From Eriocheir sinensis (lineage: Eukaryota > Arthropoda > Malacostraca > Decapoda > Varunidae), in NCBI RefSeq assembly GCF_024679095.1, contig NW_026111628.1:204698-268697 (forward strand): a stretch of DNA of 64,000 nucleotides, written 5' to 3'. Positions 34,301 to 46,898 of this stretch are shown one piece after another; position 1 is the first letter of the stretch, and each line of letters starts with the position of its first letter. The notes beneath the pieces are model-generated. The model worked only from the letters and a program-made list of their open reading frames with translations, was not told where the DNA came from and made no database searches. The position numbers and the translations under genes were made by a program.

Positions 34301-34466
34301 TGGGCAAGGTGATCGATTTTCCATCTTCTTTTTGGGGAGGGTTCTTGCCTTCGTCTGCATTTTTAACTCTAAAGTCTTATTCCTGTAATTCCAAGAATAA
34401 CTGTCTTCTCCTCGCTTCGATGTGGACATACACCAGTACAATACCAATATAAACCAATATAAATCG

Positions 34467-34526
34467 CAAGTTTCACCACAAGTTTCACTACATGTTTCAC
34501 CACATGTTTCACCACATGTTTCACCA
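34467..34526 (-). repeat. Five 12-bp direct repeats beside the primer-binding site
   Basis: Unit CATGTTTCACCA on the plus strand, five copies (the first two read CAAG in place of CATG), ending just before the primer-binding site in the element's leader. On the minus strand it can be read as repeated CGET codons, but no functional frame is clear. Confidence 0.85.
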
Positions 34527-34543
34527 CCCCACACCTGACACCA
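34527..34543 (-). promoter_or_regulatory. Primer-binding site, tRNA-Leu-like
   Basis: On the minus strand TGGTGTCAGGTGTGGGG starts one base inside the upstream LTR. It begins with the obligatory TGG and resembles the complement of a tRNA-Leu 3' end (..CTGACACCA). The tRNA identity is from memory and is tentative. Confidence 0.65.
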
Positions 34544-34544
34544 A

Positions 34545-35625
<1,081 letters not shown>

Positions 35626-35629
35626 CTGC

Positions 35630-35942
35630 AGATATACAGAGGCAATGCGGGCAAGCAAATAAGATTCGGTATTGGTCCAATATCGGAAAACGAGGGAAAA
35701 TATATTCTGGCACGGCAGTGGTCCGATATCGGCAGCGCCGGGAATAACGTCATGATTATGGCTGCCGGCCTCGGCCCGTCGTTGGACCATCATTGGGCCG
35801 ATACTGACCGCGGTGCAAACTGATAACGGACCTAGATCGGGCCTGTACCGGCTGCCAGATTTTACGTAGTCGGTCCGATATAGTAAAAATCGAAATGCCG
35901 ATACTGGCCAACATTGGTCCGTACATCTAATGTTTGCCGGGT
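35630..35942. mobile_element. Degenerate palindromic element rich in GGTCCGATATCGG-type motifs
   Basis: Variants of GGxCCGATATxGG and its inverse recur about a dozen times, and the unit ends GTACATCTAATGTTTGCCGGG. The terminus reads CCCGGCAAACAT on the minus strand. It resembles non-autonomous DNA-transposon ends with subterminal repeats. No coding frame. Confidence 0.5.
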
Positions 35943-35944
35943 TA

Positions 35945-36392
<448 letters not shown>

Positions 36393-36439
36393 GGTCCACT
36401 ACTCGATCTACAACAAAAGACATAATATAGGCTACTTAG

Positions 36440-36580
36440 TACTTGCCTGATGTACATTTGCCTCTCATGGCCTGATTGCAGAATATTTATATTGGCCTTA
36501 TATTGGCCCGATAAACAAAATCCTTTATGCCATAGTTCCGTTATTTGCCGGTATCGGCCCGGACTTTCGATGTTTGCTGG
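36440..36580. mobile_element. Second degenerate GGCCCGATA-type element fragment
   Basis: Contains TATTGGCCTTATATTGGCCC and GCCGGTATCGGCCCGG and ends CTTTCGATGTTTGCTGGG, the same end as 35925-35942 and in the same orientation. 36580-36680 has nothing recognisable. Confidence 0.5.
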
Positions 36581-37380
36581 GAAGGTGACAGGGTACTGGT
36601 GCGTGCATAGTGCCGGTAAAACGAGGATCAAGCCTCTACCTGTAACCCTGAAACTACACCTCACCCATCGTGAGTAGTTGTTGGCTGGAGTAGGTAGGAA
36701 GACACCTACCGAACGGGCGCAAGCCACTCCCGGTGAGGTATATATGGGAGGTGAGAAGGGAGATGAAGCCCTCCAAAGACCCTTCCCATGTCCTCACTAA
36801 CCGTTTCCCTATTGTCTCACCAACACCGGAGAGTAGTTCAGCATGCTCTCTAAAGAGAGATCCACACCCCACTACATTCACACGACATATACACCTTTTC
36901 CCATAATTTAAATTTCAAAATTGAGAACCTTCATCAAGCCTCAGGTCCCGCCTGGGGACCACAAACTCCCAGGAGGACTCCCCTTCTGGCTGCCGACCCG
37001 AGAGGTGTCTTGATAGCTCCTCGAACCTCTTTCTTCTCAATTTCTGCAACATTCGCGGTCTTCGTTCTAATTTTCATTCTGTGGAACATCATCTCTCCTC
37101 TAAACCTCACATTCTCTTCCTTACCGAAACACAGGTTTCTGAGGCTACTGACAGCATTCTCTACTCTGTTCCCTCCTACTATCTCTATCCTAAATTTCAA
37201 TCCAAAGCTGGATGTTAAGCCTACGTACGGAACGACATCATTTGCTCTCGTGCCCACAACCTTGACTCTTCTGAATTTTCTACCATCTGGCTAAGACTTC
37301 AGTTTCATTCTATTACTAAATACATCTGTGCTGTTTATATCTCACCTAACTCTACCAACTATGTAAAATTCTTTGACTAT

Positions 37381-37803
37381 TTGAATTCTAAAGTGGAGCA
37401 CATCTTGACCCACTCTCCCTTCGCTGAAATCTCCATCCTAGGAGATTTCAATGTTCACCACCAGCTTTGGCTTTCATCCTCTTTCACTGACCATCCTGGT
37501 GAACAAGCCTACAACTTTGCAATCCTCAACGACCTAGAGCAGTTGGTCCAGCACCCTACACGTATTCCCGACCGTCTTGGAGACCGGCCCTTCATTCTAG
37601 ACCTCTTCCTTACCTCAAACCCTTCTGCTTATTCTGTCAAACTGTCATCTCCGTTGGGCTCCTCCGATCACAATCTTATTTCTGCATCCTGTCCTATCGC
37701 TCCTGTACACCCTCTGGACCCACCGAAGAGGCGATTCCTCTGGCATTTTGCTTCAGCTCGGTGGGACGACCTGAGGATGTACTTTCCGATTCCCGTGGAA
37801 TGA
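37381..37803 (+). pseudogene. LINE-B (copy 2) endonuclease domain, C-terminal part
   Basis: Encodes [29 protein letters not shown] and [12 protein letters not shown]. The N-terminal strands ([11 protein letters not shown], then [12 protein letters not shown]) lie at 37040-37380 in other frames. Missing bases near 37790-37800 end this frame, while the copy at 15130 is intact at that spot. Confidence 0.85.
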
Positions 37804-37852
37804 TCATTGCTTCCAGGATAGAGACCCTCTGTGTGCTCAGCGCATCACAGAG

Positions 37853-38731
37853 GTGATTGTCTCTGGAATGGAGGCATACATTCCTCGTTCTTTCTCTATT
37901 CCTCACGCTAAAAAGCCTTGGTTTAATCACGCTTGTTGTCGTGCTGTCAATGATAGAGAGGTAGCTCACAAAAGGTACCAGAGCCTTCAAACTAATGCTA
38001 ATTATGAACTTTACATTTCTGCCCGAAATCGTGATAAATCTATTCTCCGACTAACCAAAAACTCTTTCATTAATAGAAAATGCCAAAACCTTGCTTTCTC
38101 TAACTCTTCCCGTGACTTCTGGCATCTAGCCAAAAACATCTCCTCCATCTTCACTTCTTCATCTTTCCCTCCACTCCTCAGTCCCGACGGCAACACTGCC
38201 ATCTCATCTATCTCTAAGGCTGAACTCTTCTCTCAAACTTTTTCTAAAAACTCCACTCTGAACGATTCTGGGCATATTCCTCCTACTCATCCCCCCTCTG
38301 ACTCCTTTATGCCTATTATAAAGATTCTTCAAAATGATGTTTTCTATGCACTCTCTGGCCTCAATCCTCACAAGGCTTATGGACCTGATGGAGTGCCTCT
38401 TATTGTCATTAAAAACTGTGCCTCCGTGCTGTCACCCTGCCTGGTCATACCCTTTCGCCTCTGCCTGTCAACATCTACCTTTCCTTCTTGCTGGAAGTAT
38501 GCCTTCATACAGCCTGTGCCTAAGAAGGGTGACCGCTCCAATCCCTCAAACTACCGTCCTATAGCTTTACTTTCTTGTCTATCTAAAGCTTTTGAATCAA
38601 TCCTTAACCGGAAGATTCAAAAGCACCTTGACACTTCTGACCTTCTATCTGATCGCCAGTATGGGTTCCGCAAGGGGCGTTCTACTGGTGATCTCCTAGC
38701 CTTCTTAAATGACTTGGTCATCCTCTCTTAG
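37853..38731 (+). pseudogene. LINE-B (copy 2) linker and start of reverse transcriptase
   Basis: A 292-codon frame: linker ([46 protein letters not shown]), then RT motifs GLNPHKAYGPDGVPLIV, PVPKKGDRSNPSNYRPIAL and QYGFRKGRSTGDLLAFL. Ends at a frameshift near 38715, where the next frame takes over with an overlap. Confidence 0.88.
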
Positions 38732-39386
38732 CCGTTTCGGTGAAACCTTTGCTATTGCGATGGACATATCAAAAGCTTTTGATAGGGTCTGGCACAAATC
38801 TTTGCTTTCCAAACTACCCTCCTACGGTTTCTATCCTTCTCTCTGTACCTTTATCTCCAGTTTCCTTTCTGACCGTTCTATTTCTGCTGTGGTAGACGGT
38901 CACTGTTCTTCCCTTGAATCTATTAACAGTGGTGTCCCACAGGGTTCTGTCCTATCTCCCACTCTCTTTCTGTTATTCATTGATGATCTTCTTTCCAAAA
39001 CGAACTGTCCTATCCATTTCTACGCCGATGATTCCACTCTGTATTACTCAACTTCTTTTAATAGAAGACCCACCCTACAGGAACTTAACGACTCAAGGCT
39101 GGAGGCTACAGAACGCTTAGCCTCAGACCTTACTATTATTTCCGATTGGGGCAAGAGGAACCTCGTGTCCTTCAACGCCTCAAAAACACAGTTTCTCCAC
39201 CTATCCACTCGACACAATCTTCCAAACAACTATCCCCTATTCTTTGACAACACCCAGCTATCACCTTCCTCAACACTAAACATCCTCGGTCTATCCTTAG
39301 CTCAAAATCTCAACTGGAAACTTTATATCTCATCTCTTACTAAATCAGCTTCCTCGAGGCTGGGCGTTCTGTACCGTCTCCGCTAG
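38709..39386 (+). pseudogene. LINE-B (copy 2) reverse transcriptase catalytic part
   Basis: Contains [40 protein letters not shown] and catalytic YADDSTL, then [17 protein letters not shown]. Stops at TAG 39384-39386, just after VLYRLR, where related copies read RQFFS. All RT motifs are intact in this piece. Confidence 0.9.
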
Positions 39387-39404
39387 TTCTTCTCCCCTGC
39401 AGAG

Positions 39405-39863
39405 TTGCTGTCCATATACAGGGGCCTTGTCCGCCCTCGTATGGAATATGCATCTCATGTGTGGGGGGGCTCCACTCACACAGCTCTTCTGGACAGAGTG
39501 GAGGCTAAGGCTCTTCGTCTCATCAGCTCTCCTCCTCATACTGATAGTCTTCTACCTCTTAAATTCCGCCGTAATGTTGCCTCTCTTTCTATCTTCTATC
39601 GATATTTCCACGCTGACCGCTCTTCTGAACTTGCTAACTGCATGCCTCCCCCCCTCCCGCGGCCCCGCTGCACTCGACTTTCTACTCATGCTCATCCCTA
39701 TACTGTCCAAACCCCTTATGCAAGAGTTAACCATCATCTTCACTCTTTCATCCCTCACGCTGGTAAACTCTGGAACAATCTTCCTTCATCTGTATTTCCT
39801 CCTGCCTACGACTTGAACTCTTTCAAGAGGAGGGTATCAGGACTTCTCTCCTCCCGTATTTGA
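39405..39863 (+). pseudogene. LINE-B (copy 2) C-terminal region
   Basis: [20 protein letters not shown], then [39 protein letters not shown] and [14 protein letters not shown] up to the natural stop. The same region is present at 41341-41745 (minus) and 51023-51449 (plus). Confidence 0.88.
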
Positions 39864-39989
39864 CCTAGCTTTTGGACACCTCTTTTGTTTCTTTTTAGGA
39901 GCAGCGAGTAGCGGGCTTTTTTATATTATTGCTTTCTTTTTTTGTGTGCCCTTGAGCTGCCTCCTTTGTTGCAAAAAAAAAAAAAAAAA

Positions 39990-40062
39990 GTGGGGTGGAT
40001 TCTGGAGCTGCCCTGTGTAGGCCACCCGGCCTCTTGCAGTTTCCCTATGTTCTTATGTTCTT
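39990..40062 (+). mobile_element. CR1/L2-type 3' end fragment
   Basis: GGAGCTGCCCTGTGTAGGCC, CCGGCCTCTTGCAG and TATGTTCTTATGTTCTT match the LINE-C 3' end. It directly follows the LINE-B poly-A and precedes the inverted hAT fragment. Confidence 0.72.
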
Positions 40063-40064
40063 CT

Positions 40065-40337
40065 TAGTTTGCAGAGTTTGGCCCTAGGCTGGCTCATTCG
40101 CTGAATCTTGTTGCGATGTGTGCTGCTGAATGTTGCAGTGACTATGTTTGGTGCTATGAGTCAACGTCTGCATGTTTGTCTGGTCAAGTCAACACATCGT
40201 TGGCGCAAACATGGAGATGCGCTGCAAGGCTCACCAGTTATCAAGTGCTTGCCAGACACACGATGGTCGGCCCGTGCAGGTGTTGTAGAGGCCATAGCCA
40301 ATGGCTATGAGGAAAACATAGTTGTAGTAGAAAATCT
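40065..40337 (+). pseudogene. hAT (ZMYM-type) transposase fragment, probably inverted
   Basis: The plus strand reads LAHSLNLVAMCAAECC (about 40091-40138) and, after a frameshift, THRWRKHGDALQGSPV and LPDTRWSARAGVVEAIANGY. These are adjacent blocks of the catalytic domain in ZMYM-type hAT transposases. It ends where the LINE-C tail (minus) begins. The preceding part of the same protein lies on the minus strand at 40938-41215. Confidence 0.82.
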
Positions 40338-40937
40338 AGCAATGGACATAAGAACATAAGAACGTTGGAATCTGCAAGAGGCCGGTAGGTCTATACAAGG
40401 CAGTTCCTTTGACCCTAAGCTCCCGTGTATCTAACCCCACCTAGTATCGCTGTCCATGAATTTATTACCTTGTCACTCACCACATGACTGCTAAGCCTAT
40501 TCCACTCATCCACCACCCTGTTTGTAAACCAATTTTTGCCTATGCCCCTGTTAAATCTGAATTTATCCAGTTTAAACCCATTACTTTGTGTCCTACCCGG
40601 TTCTCTTACCAGCAAAACCTTATGAATATTTCCCTTATTAAAGCCCTTCATCAATTTATAAACTTCGATCATGTCTCCACGCACCCTTCGCCTTTCTAGA
40701 GAATGCAAGTTTAACTGTTTGAGTCTTTCCTCGTATGGCAAGTTTCTCAAACCCTGAATCATCTTAGTCATCCTCCTCTGCACCGATTCTAACATTTTGA
40801 TATCCATTCTATAGTAAGGTGACCATAACTGAACCGCATAGTCAAGATGAGGTCTAACTAATGCTAAATATAGTTTGAGGGAAACTTCCGCGCTTCTGTT
40901 GCTTACGCTCCTTGAAATAAATCCACAATGACGTTTT
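40338..40937 (-). mobile_element. LINE-C 3' fragment inserted in the hAT transposase gene
   Basis: 5'-truncated copy from GFISRSVSNRSAEV to the end of the C-terminal region, 3' UTR and octamer tail (CATAAGAACATAAGAAC at 40338-40355, plus strand). About 90% like 19990-20600 by eye. On its 5' side it is fused in frame to hAT sequence: AKYNGTQAHIKRHC then GFISRSV. Confidence 0.88.
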
Positions 40938-41215
40938 ATGTGCGCCTGGGTGCCATTATATTTTGCAGACATGTTGCTCGCGTTATCATGCCGCGACACT
41001 CACAGATGGGAATATTGGGTTTCTGCAAAAAAATCACTACTACTTCTTCAATTTCCTTTCTTGTATAATTCAGTAAGGGTACAAACGTCAAAAAACGCTC
41101 TGCTGGCCCCTCTGGCAACATGTACCGAATGGTTAGGCGTTGCTGGTCCATGTGAGACACGTCTGGAGGGGAAGCCACAGATATGGAGCAATATTTGGCA
41201 TTTTTTAACTTCTGC
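40938..41215 (-). pseudogene. hAT (ZMYM-type) transposase fragment
   Basis: Minus strand reads SISVASPPDVSHMDQQRLTI, RYMLPEGPAERFLTFVPLL and, after a shift, DNASNMSAKYNGTQAHIKRH. These match the first catalytic blocks (the PDVSHxDQ and DNASNMSxKYNGxQ motifs) of ZMYM-type hAT transposases. Interrupted by LINE-B on one side and LINE-C on the other. Confidence 0.85.
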
Positions 41216-41757
41216 TTTTTTTTTTTTTTTTACAACAAAGGAGGCAGCTCAAGGGCACACAAAAAAAGAAAACAATAATAAAAAAAAGCCCGCTACTCGC
41301 TGCTCCTAAAAAGAAACAAAAGAGGTGGCCGAAAGGAAGATCAAATACGGGAGGAGAGGTGTCCTGATACCCTCCTCTTGAAAGAGTTCAAGTCGTAGGC
41401 AGGAGGAAATACAGATGAAGGAAGATTGTTCCAGAGTTTACCAGCGTGAGGGATGAAAGAGTGAAGATGCTGGTTAACTCTTGCATAAGGGGTTTGGACA
41501 GTATAGGGATGAGCATGAGTAGAAAGTCGAGTGCAGCGGGGCCGCGGGAGGGGGGGAGGCATGCAGTTAGCAAGTTCAGAAGAGCAGTCAGCGTGGAAAT
41601 ATCGATAGAAGATAGAAAGAGAGGCAACATTGCGGCGGAATTTAAGAGGTAGAAGACTATCAGTATGAGGAGGAGAGCTGATGAGACGAAGAGTCTTAGC
41701 CTCCACTCTGTCCAGAAGAGCTGTGTGAGTTGAGCCCCCCCACACATGAGATGCATG
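41216..41757 (-). mobile_element. LINE-B 3' fragment inserted in the hAT gene
   Basis: A 5'-truncated LINE-B copy with poly-A (poly-T at 41216-41231), 3' UTR and C-terminal region (frame 41745-41341, from [16 protein letters not shown] to SSRI). It splits the hAT frame between ELIDALRENVVST (upstream, 41758 and on) and KLKNAKYCSISV (downstream). Confidence 0.88.
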
Positions 41758-42043
41758 GTAGACACAACATTTTCCCTCAACGCATCGATCAGCTCGTTAC
41801 ATAGTGTTGAGGAGAGCTAGTTTATATTACCACTTCCCAGGTTGGCATGTTTCTGTAAATGTGCCGGGAGAAGAAGAGTCGTACTTGCTAATAAGCTCAA
41901 ATGTTTTACGAGACTAAAGTCTAAAGACTAAATTAAATAGAAAAGTGCTTATATTAATGTAATGGAGCTGGCACGGGGCCCCTGAATGCGCGGGGCCCTA
42001 GCTGGGCCGCGGCCCTATGGGCCCTGCCCTAAATCCGGCCCTG
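41758..42043 (-). mobile_element. hAT 5' end with terminal inverted repeat
   Basis: On the minus strand it starts CAGGGCCGGATTTAGGGCAG (42024-42043), a hAT terminus like that of 22349-24289. Next come G/C-rich palindromic subterminal sequence and, at 41758-41805, coding sequence (NELIDALRENVVST). The first ~200 codons of the transposase are missing between. Its far end was not found; the element is rearranged. 42044-42220 has no gene. Confidence 0.8.
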
Positions 42044-42224
42044 CTTGTCAAGTGTGGGTGTAGGTGTGATGGGTGTAAGGCGCTTGTTCTTAGACGCTTT
42101 CGGCTCACAACAACTATTTCCGAAGGCCACGAGAGAGTCGGGTTCTTTTCCTCTTCATCATTGCAATTAATCTTAGCCTAAACAAACTCCAAAGACTGGG
42201 GAAACAAATGACGGGGGACACATG

Positions 42225-42835
42225 TTATTCCCTTCCCTTCCACTTTCTTTCTCGTCCTTTCCCTTTCCCTTTCCTTTCCTTTCCTTTCCTTTCCTTTCCT
42301 TCCCTTCCACTTTCTTTCTCGTCCTTTCCCTTTCCTTTCCTTTCCTTTCCTTTCCTTTCCTTCCCTTCCCTTCCCTTCCGTTCCACTTTTTTTATCGTCC
42401 TTTCCTTTCTCTCTCTTCCCTTCCCTTCCCTTCCCTTCCCTGCTTACAAATTATTAAATTCATTTCTGCTCATTATAAAACCATTTTTTTGTAAGCATAA
42501 TAAAGTGTTTAAAGTGTTTCCACTTTTTTCTCTTTTCTTCCCTTTCCTTCCCTTTCTCTTCCACTTTTTTCCCGCCCTTTCCCTCTCTCTTCTCTTCAGT
42601 TATCTTCCCTTCCCTTCCCTTCCCTTCCTTCCTTCCTTTCTTTTCCCTTCTTTTACTTATAATTTCTATTTCTTTTCCTTTTCTTCCCTTCCCTTCCTTC
42701 TCTTCCCTCCTTCCTTTCTTTTCCCTTCTTTTACCTATAATTTCTCTTCCTTTTCTTCCCTTCCCTTCCGTTCCTTTCCCTTCCACTTTTTCCTTCTTCC
42801 CTTCCTTCCTCTCTTTCCTTCTTCCCTTCCCCGCC
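42225..42835. repeat. (CCTTT)n-type polypyrimidine minisatellite
   Basis: CCTTT/CCCTT pentamers with CACTTTCTTTCTCGTCC blocks at 42225-42440, a short AT-rich interruption, then a second pyrimidine block at 42520-42835 in which an ACTTATAATTTCT-containing unit occurs twice. The Phe/Pro/Ser ORFs are artefacts. Confidence 0.9.
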
Positions 42836-42878
42836 TGAACCCGCCTCCATCCTTACTAATCCTTCCGCCCCATCCACC
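42829..42878 (+). mobile_element. CR1 ORF1 linker fragment, left of the P-like transposon
   Basis: About 50 bp (CGCCTGAACCCGCCTCCATC, CTTCCGCCCCATCCACC) match the reverse complement of 11540-11590. The match resumes after the P-like element at 45039, so the element split this CR1 copy (copy 3). Confidence 0.75.
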
Positions 42879-43136
42879 CAAGGCCTTCTAAAAGGAGAAG
42901 GCCTGTGCACAGGGGGCGTGGCGTCAGCCTACGTCACGGGGGTTGGGCCATGGATAGCGGCCTGCTTGTATGGCAACTCGGGAGCTATCTGGAGAATCTG
43001 GCAGCGAGCGGGTCGCGACCGGGATGACCAGTCGAGGATTGCTCGTGACCCGTGAGGAGAGCCTGATTTACTGCGGCATATTTTACACCATATTGCCGAG
43101 ACTTTAGGATAAATCTGTGATAATAGAGACAACACA

Positions 43137-44197
<1,061 letters not shown>

Positions 44198-44200
<3 letters not shown>

Positions 44201-44252
44201 ATTATTATTATTGTTGTTGTTACTGTTATTATTATCTTTACTGATGTTATTA

Positions 44253-44322
<70 letters not shown>

Positions 44323-44518
44323 TATTATTATTAGTTGTAGTAGTAGTAGTAGCAGTGGTGTTATTAGTTATTTTTATAGTTGTTATTCTCATTATTTTTT
44401 TTGTTATTTATATCATTAGTAGTATATAGTACTATTATTATTATTAATAGCAGCATCACTAATCTTATTATCATTAAAATTATCTGATATAGTCATGATT
44501 TTTGTTTTTATTTTATTA

Positions 44519-44582
<64 letters not shown>

Positions 44583-44600
44583 CATTATTGATTTATTATT
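44198..44600. repeat. (ATT)n trinucleotide arrays
   Basis: ATT/GTT triplets at 44198-44340 (ending in a short TAG run) and again at 44428-44600, with AT-rich DNA between. They replace the transposase coding region inside the P-like element. 44600-44880 is AT-rich without a gene; 44887-44930 is a short (GT)n-(AG)n run. Confidence 0.93.
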
Positions 44601-45038
44601 GATATTATTAACATTAATAGCAATAAAATATTGGGATGCATTTTGGTCTGTTTAAATTACTGTCACTGTCATTGCCACTTTCCTTCTACCTCGTATTATC
44701 TATAATAAAAGTAGTATCACAACTCTAATATGTTTTACTATCAATGCTAATATTTTTACAATGAAGGAGGTAATCTAAGGCTAAATTAACACTGCTGGTG
44801 CTGCTCCTGGAAATAATATTCGATAATAAGCTACGGTGGACGTGTAGCAGAACTGGATGGAGAGACCTTATTTTTTATTATTTTATGTGTGTGTGTGTGT
44901 ATGTGTGTGTGTTAGAGAGAGAGAGAGAGACGGTGTGTGTGTGGAGTTGTACGCAGCGCGGAGAGCGTGTAGGGAGCCCGCCCTCCTTGCTGACGTCACG
45001 AACTTTACGCACAGGCCTTCTCCTTTTAGAAGGCCTTG

Positions 45039-45844
45039 ATCCACTTCCCTTGCTACCTCATCCACTCCCACTCCCTCTTCTTTCTTCACCACCCTTGACT
45101 CCTCCCCTATCCTCATCACCACTCCATCTTCCCCTTCCACCTCCAACACGATCTCCTCTGCCTCGCCTGAACCACCCCACTCCTCTGCCACGCCTGAACC
45201 CGCCGCCACCCCTACCATTCCTTCTACCAAATCCACCTCCCTTGCTACCTCATCCACTCCCACTCCCTCTTCTCCCTCCAACACCCTTGACTCCTCCCCT
45301 ATCCTCATCACCACTCCATCTTCCCCTTACACCTCCAACACGATCTCCTCTGCCACGCCTGAACCCGCCGCCACCCTTGCCATTCCTTCTACTCCATCCA
45401 CAATACCACTCCCCTTTCTCCCGCTCTCCCTTCCTCTCCCTCCAACACCCTTGACTCCTCCCCTATCCTCATCACCACTCCATCCTCCACTTCCACCTCC
45501 AACACGAACTCAACCTCCTCCTCCTCCTCCACTTCTGATACCACATCTCCCTCCATCCACACCTCACCCTCCACCCTTCCCCAACCACCCACTACTGTCA
45601 CCACCACCACTTCCAAACCCACCTTCGCCCGCGCTCCCTTTTGTACCTCGCGCCCTGCCAAAAGAAACCACAAGACCATTCTCCCAGCTGTCACTTGTAC
45701 GAACCAGACGCTATTTCCTGGCATGGGCAAACTGACTACTAGAGTCAACTTAGTTGGCGACAGTGTGGTGAGAGGCCAACTTACGGAGTTTTGCGGTCGG
45801 AATACGTTGAGACGGCAGCGTTTCTGTATCCCCGGAGCCAAACT

Positions 45845-45849
<5 letters not shown>
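45039..45849 (+). pseudogene. CR1 ORF1 linker and start of SGNH esterase (copy 3)
   Basis: Plus-strand Ser/Thr/Pro-rich sequence with three to four repeats of the block found at 11294-11640, then the esterase start VNLVGDSVVRGQLTEFCGRN, then RFCIPGAKLD, cut at 45849 by (CA)n. The nucleophile block GDSVVRG is present; the Asn and Asp/His blocks are missing. Indels split the linker frames. About 95% like 9724-9160 (minus) in the esterase part by eye. Confidence 0.83.

Positions 45850-45894
<45 letters not shown>
45850..45894. repeat. (CA)n microsatellite
   Basis: 45 bp of CA ending the CR1 copy 3 fragment. 45895-46020 is unique sequence without a recognised gene. Confidence 0.97.
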
Positions 45895-45897
<3 letters not shown>

Positions 45898-46019
45898 CCT
45901 CCTCCCCTTACCTTCGCGATCTCTGGCTTCTGGGCGATGAGGTTAGCGAAAGCCACGTCCACTTCGGCTCAACCATCTCCGTTGAGCCCCGCTACGGAGG
46001 GTCAACTTGGGGTCCGGTT

Positions 46020-46570
46020 GGGGAGGCGGAGAGGAGGGGAGGATTAAGGAGTGTGGGGGGAGGGAAGGAGAGGGAGAGGGAAGGAAGGCGATGTGATGGA
46101 ATGGGAGATGTGAAGAAAGGGAAAAAAAGGAAAGGGAAGGAAGGCGATGTGATGGAATGGGAGATGTGAAGAAAGGGAAAAAAAAGGAAAGGAAGGGAAT
46201 GATGAAACAAAACGAGTAGTGTGAAATAGAGAGGGAGAGAGGGAAAGATAGGAGGGAGGGAAAGGAAGGGAAAATAGAAAGGAATAACAAAAGGGAAGAA
46301 TGGATGGAGAGAGGAGGGAAGGGAAGAAAGAAGAATGAAGGGAAGAAAGGGGAAAACGGAAGTAAGGAAAGGAGAGAAGGAAGGAAGGAAGGAAGGAAGG
46401 AAAGAGAGAAGGTGGATGGATATGACAGTATGAAGAAAAACCGAAGGGAAGGGAAGGAAAAGAAAATATAAATATGAAGGAATAATGGGAAAAAAAGAGA
46501 AGAGTGAGGATTAGAGAGGAAAAGGAGGAGAAAGGGAGGAAAGGAGGAAGGTAGAGAAAAATAAAAGGAA
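46020..46570. repeat. G/A-rich low-complexity block
   Basis: Purine-rich DNA with a ~57-bp unit (GGAAGGCGATGTGATGGAAT) in two tandem copies at 46080-46190 and a (GGAA)n run near 46378-46401. No gene. Confidence 0.85.
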
Positions 46571-46598
46571 CGTTGGGGGGCGAGAGGTTCTTTAGTTC

Positions 46599-46870
46599 AT
46601 GTCACGTGATCATTTTTGTTTTTTATCATTTTCAGTTTTTTTTTTTCATAATCATCTTTTACTTTTTCTTTCTTATTCTTCATCTTTTCCTCCTCCTCCT
46701 CCTCCTCCTTCTTCTTTTTCTTCTTCTTTTTCTCTTTCTTCTTGCTCTCTTTCATCAACATCATCTTTTTCTTCTACTTATCCTCTCTTCTTCATCGTTT
46801 CCTCCTCCTCCTCCTTCTCCTTCTCTTTCCTCCTGTTCTTCTTCATCAACATCATCTTTTTCTTTTTACA
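46599..46870. repeat. Polypyrimidine (TTC/TCC) tract upstream of the tandem retropepsin ORF
   Basis: T/C-rich DNA with two diverged copies of a ~100-bp block (CTTCATCAACATCATCTTTTTC at about 46752 and 46842). A CACGTG E-box (46603-46608) lies about 290 bp before the ATG at 46899. The tract could be a promoter-proximal region or the end of an intron; the sequence does not decide. Confidence 0.6.
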
Positions 46871-46898
46871 TATTCACTCTTCTTCACAACACACTGAA

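Larger units (their letters stand above)
36681..39989 (+). mobile_element. Full-length LINE-B retrotransposon (copy 2)
   Basis: 3.3 kb on the plus strand, from TTGGCTGGAGTAGGTA to a 17-base poly-A (39973-39989) after GAGCTGCCTCCTTTGTTGC. The leader (36681-37040) is conserved with 16262-15900. The frame is split into four pieces by single-base indels. No clear target duplication was found at its ends. Confidence 0.9.

Noticed and set aside
42208..42891. 227-codon Phe/Pro/Leu/Ser ORF on the plus strand
   Set aside because: Translation of the (CCTTT)n polypyrimidine minisatellite ending in a CR1 scrap.
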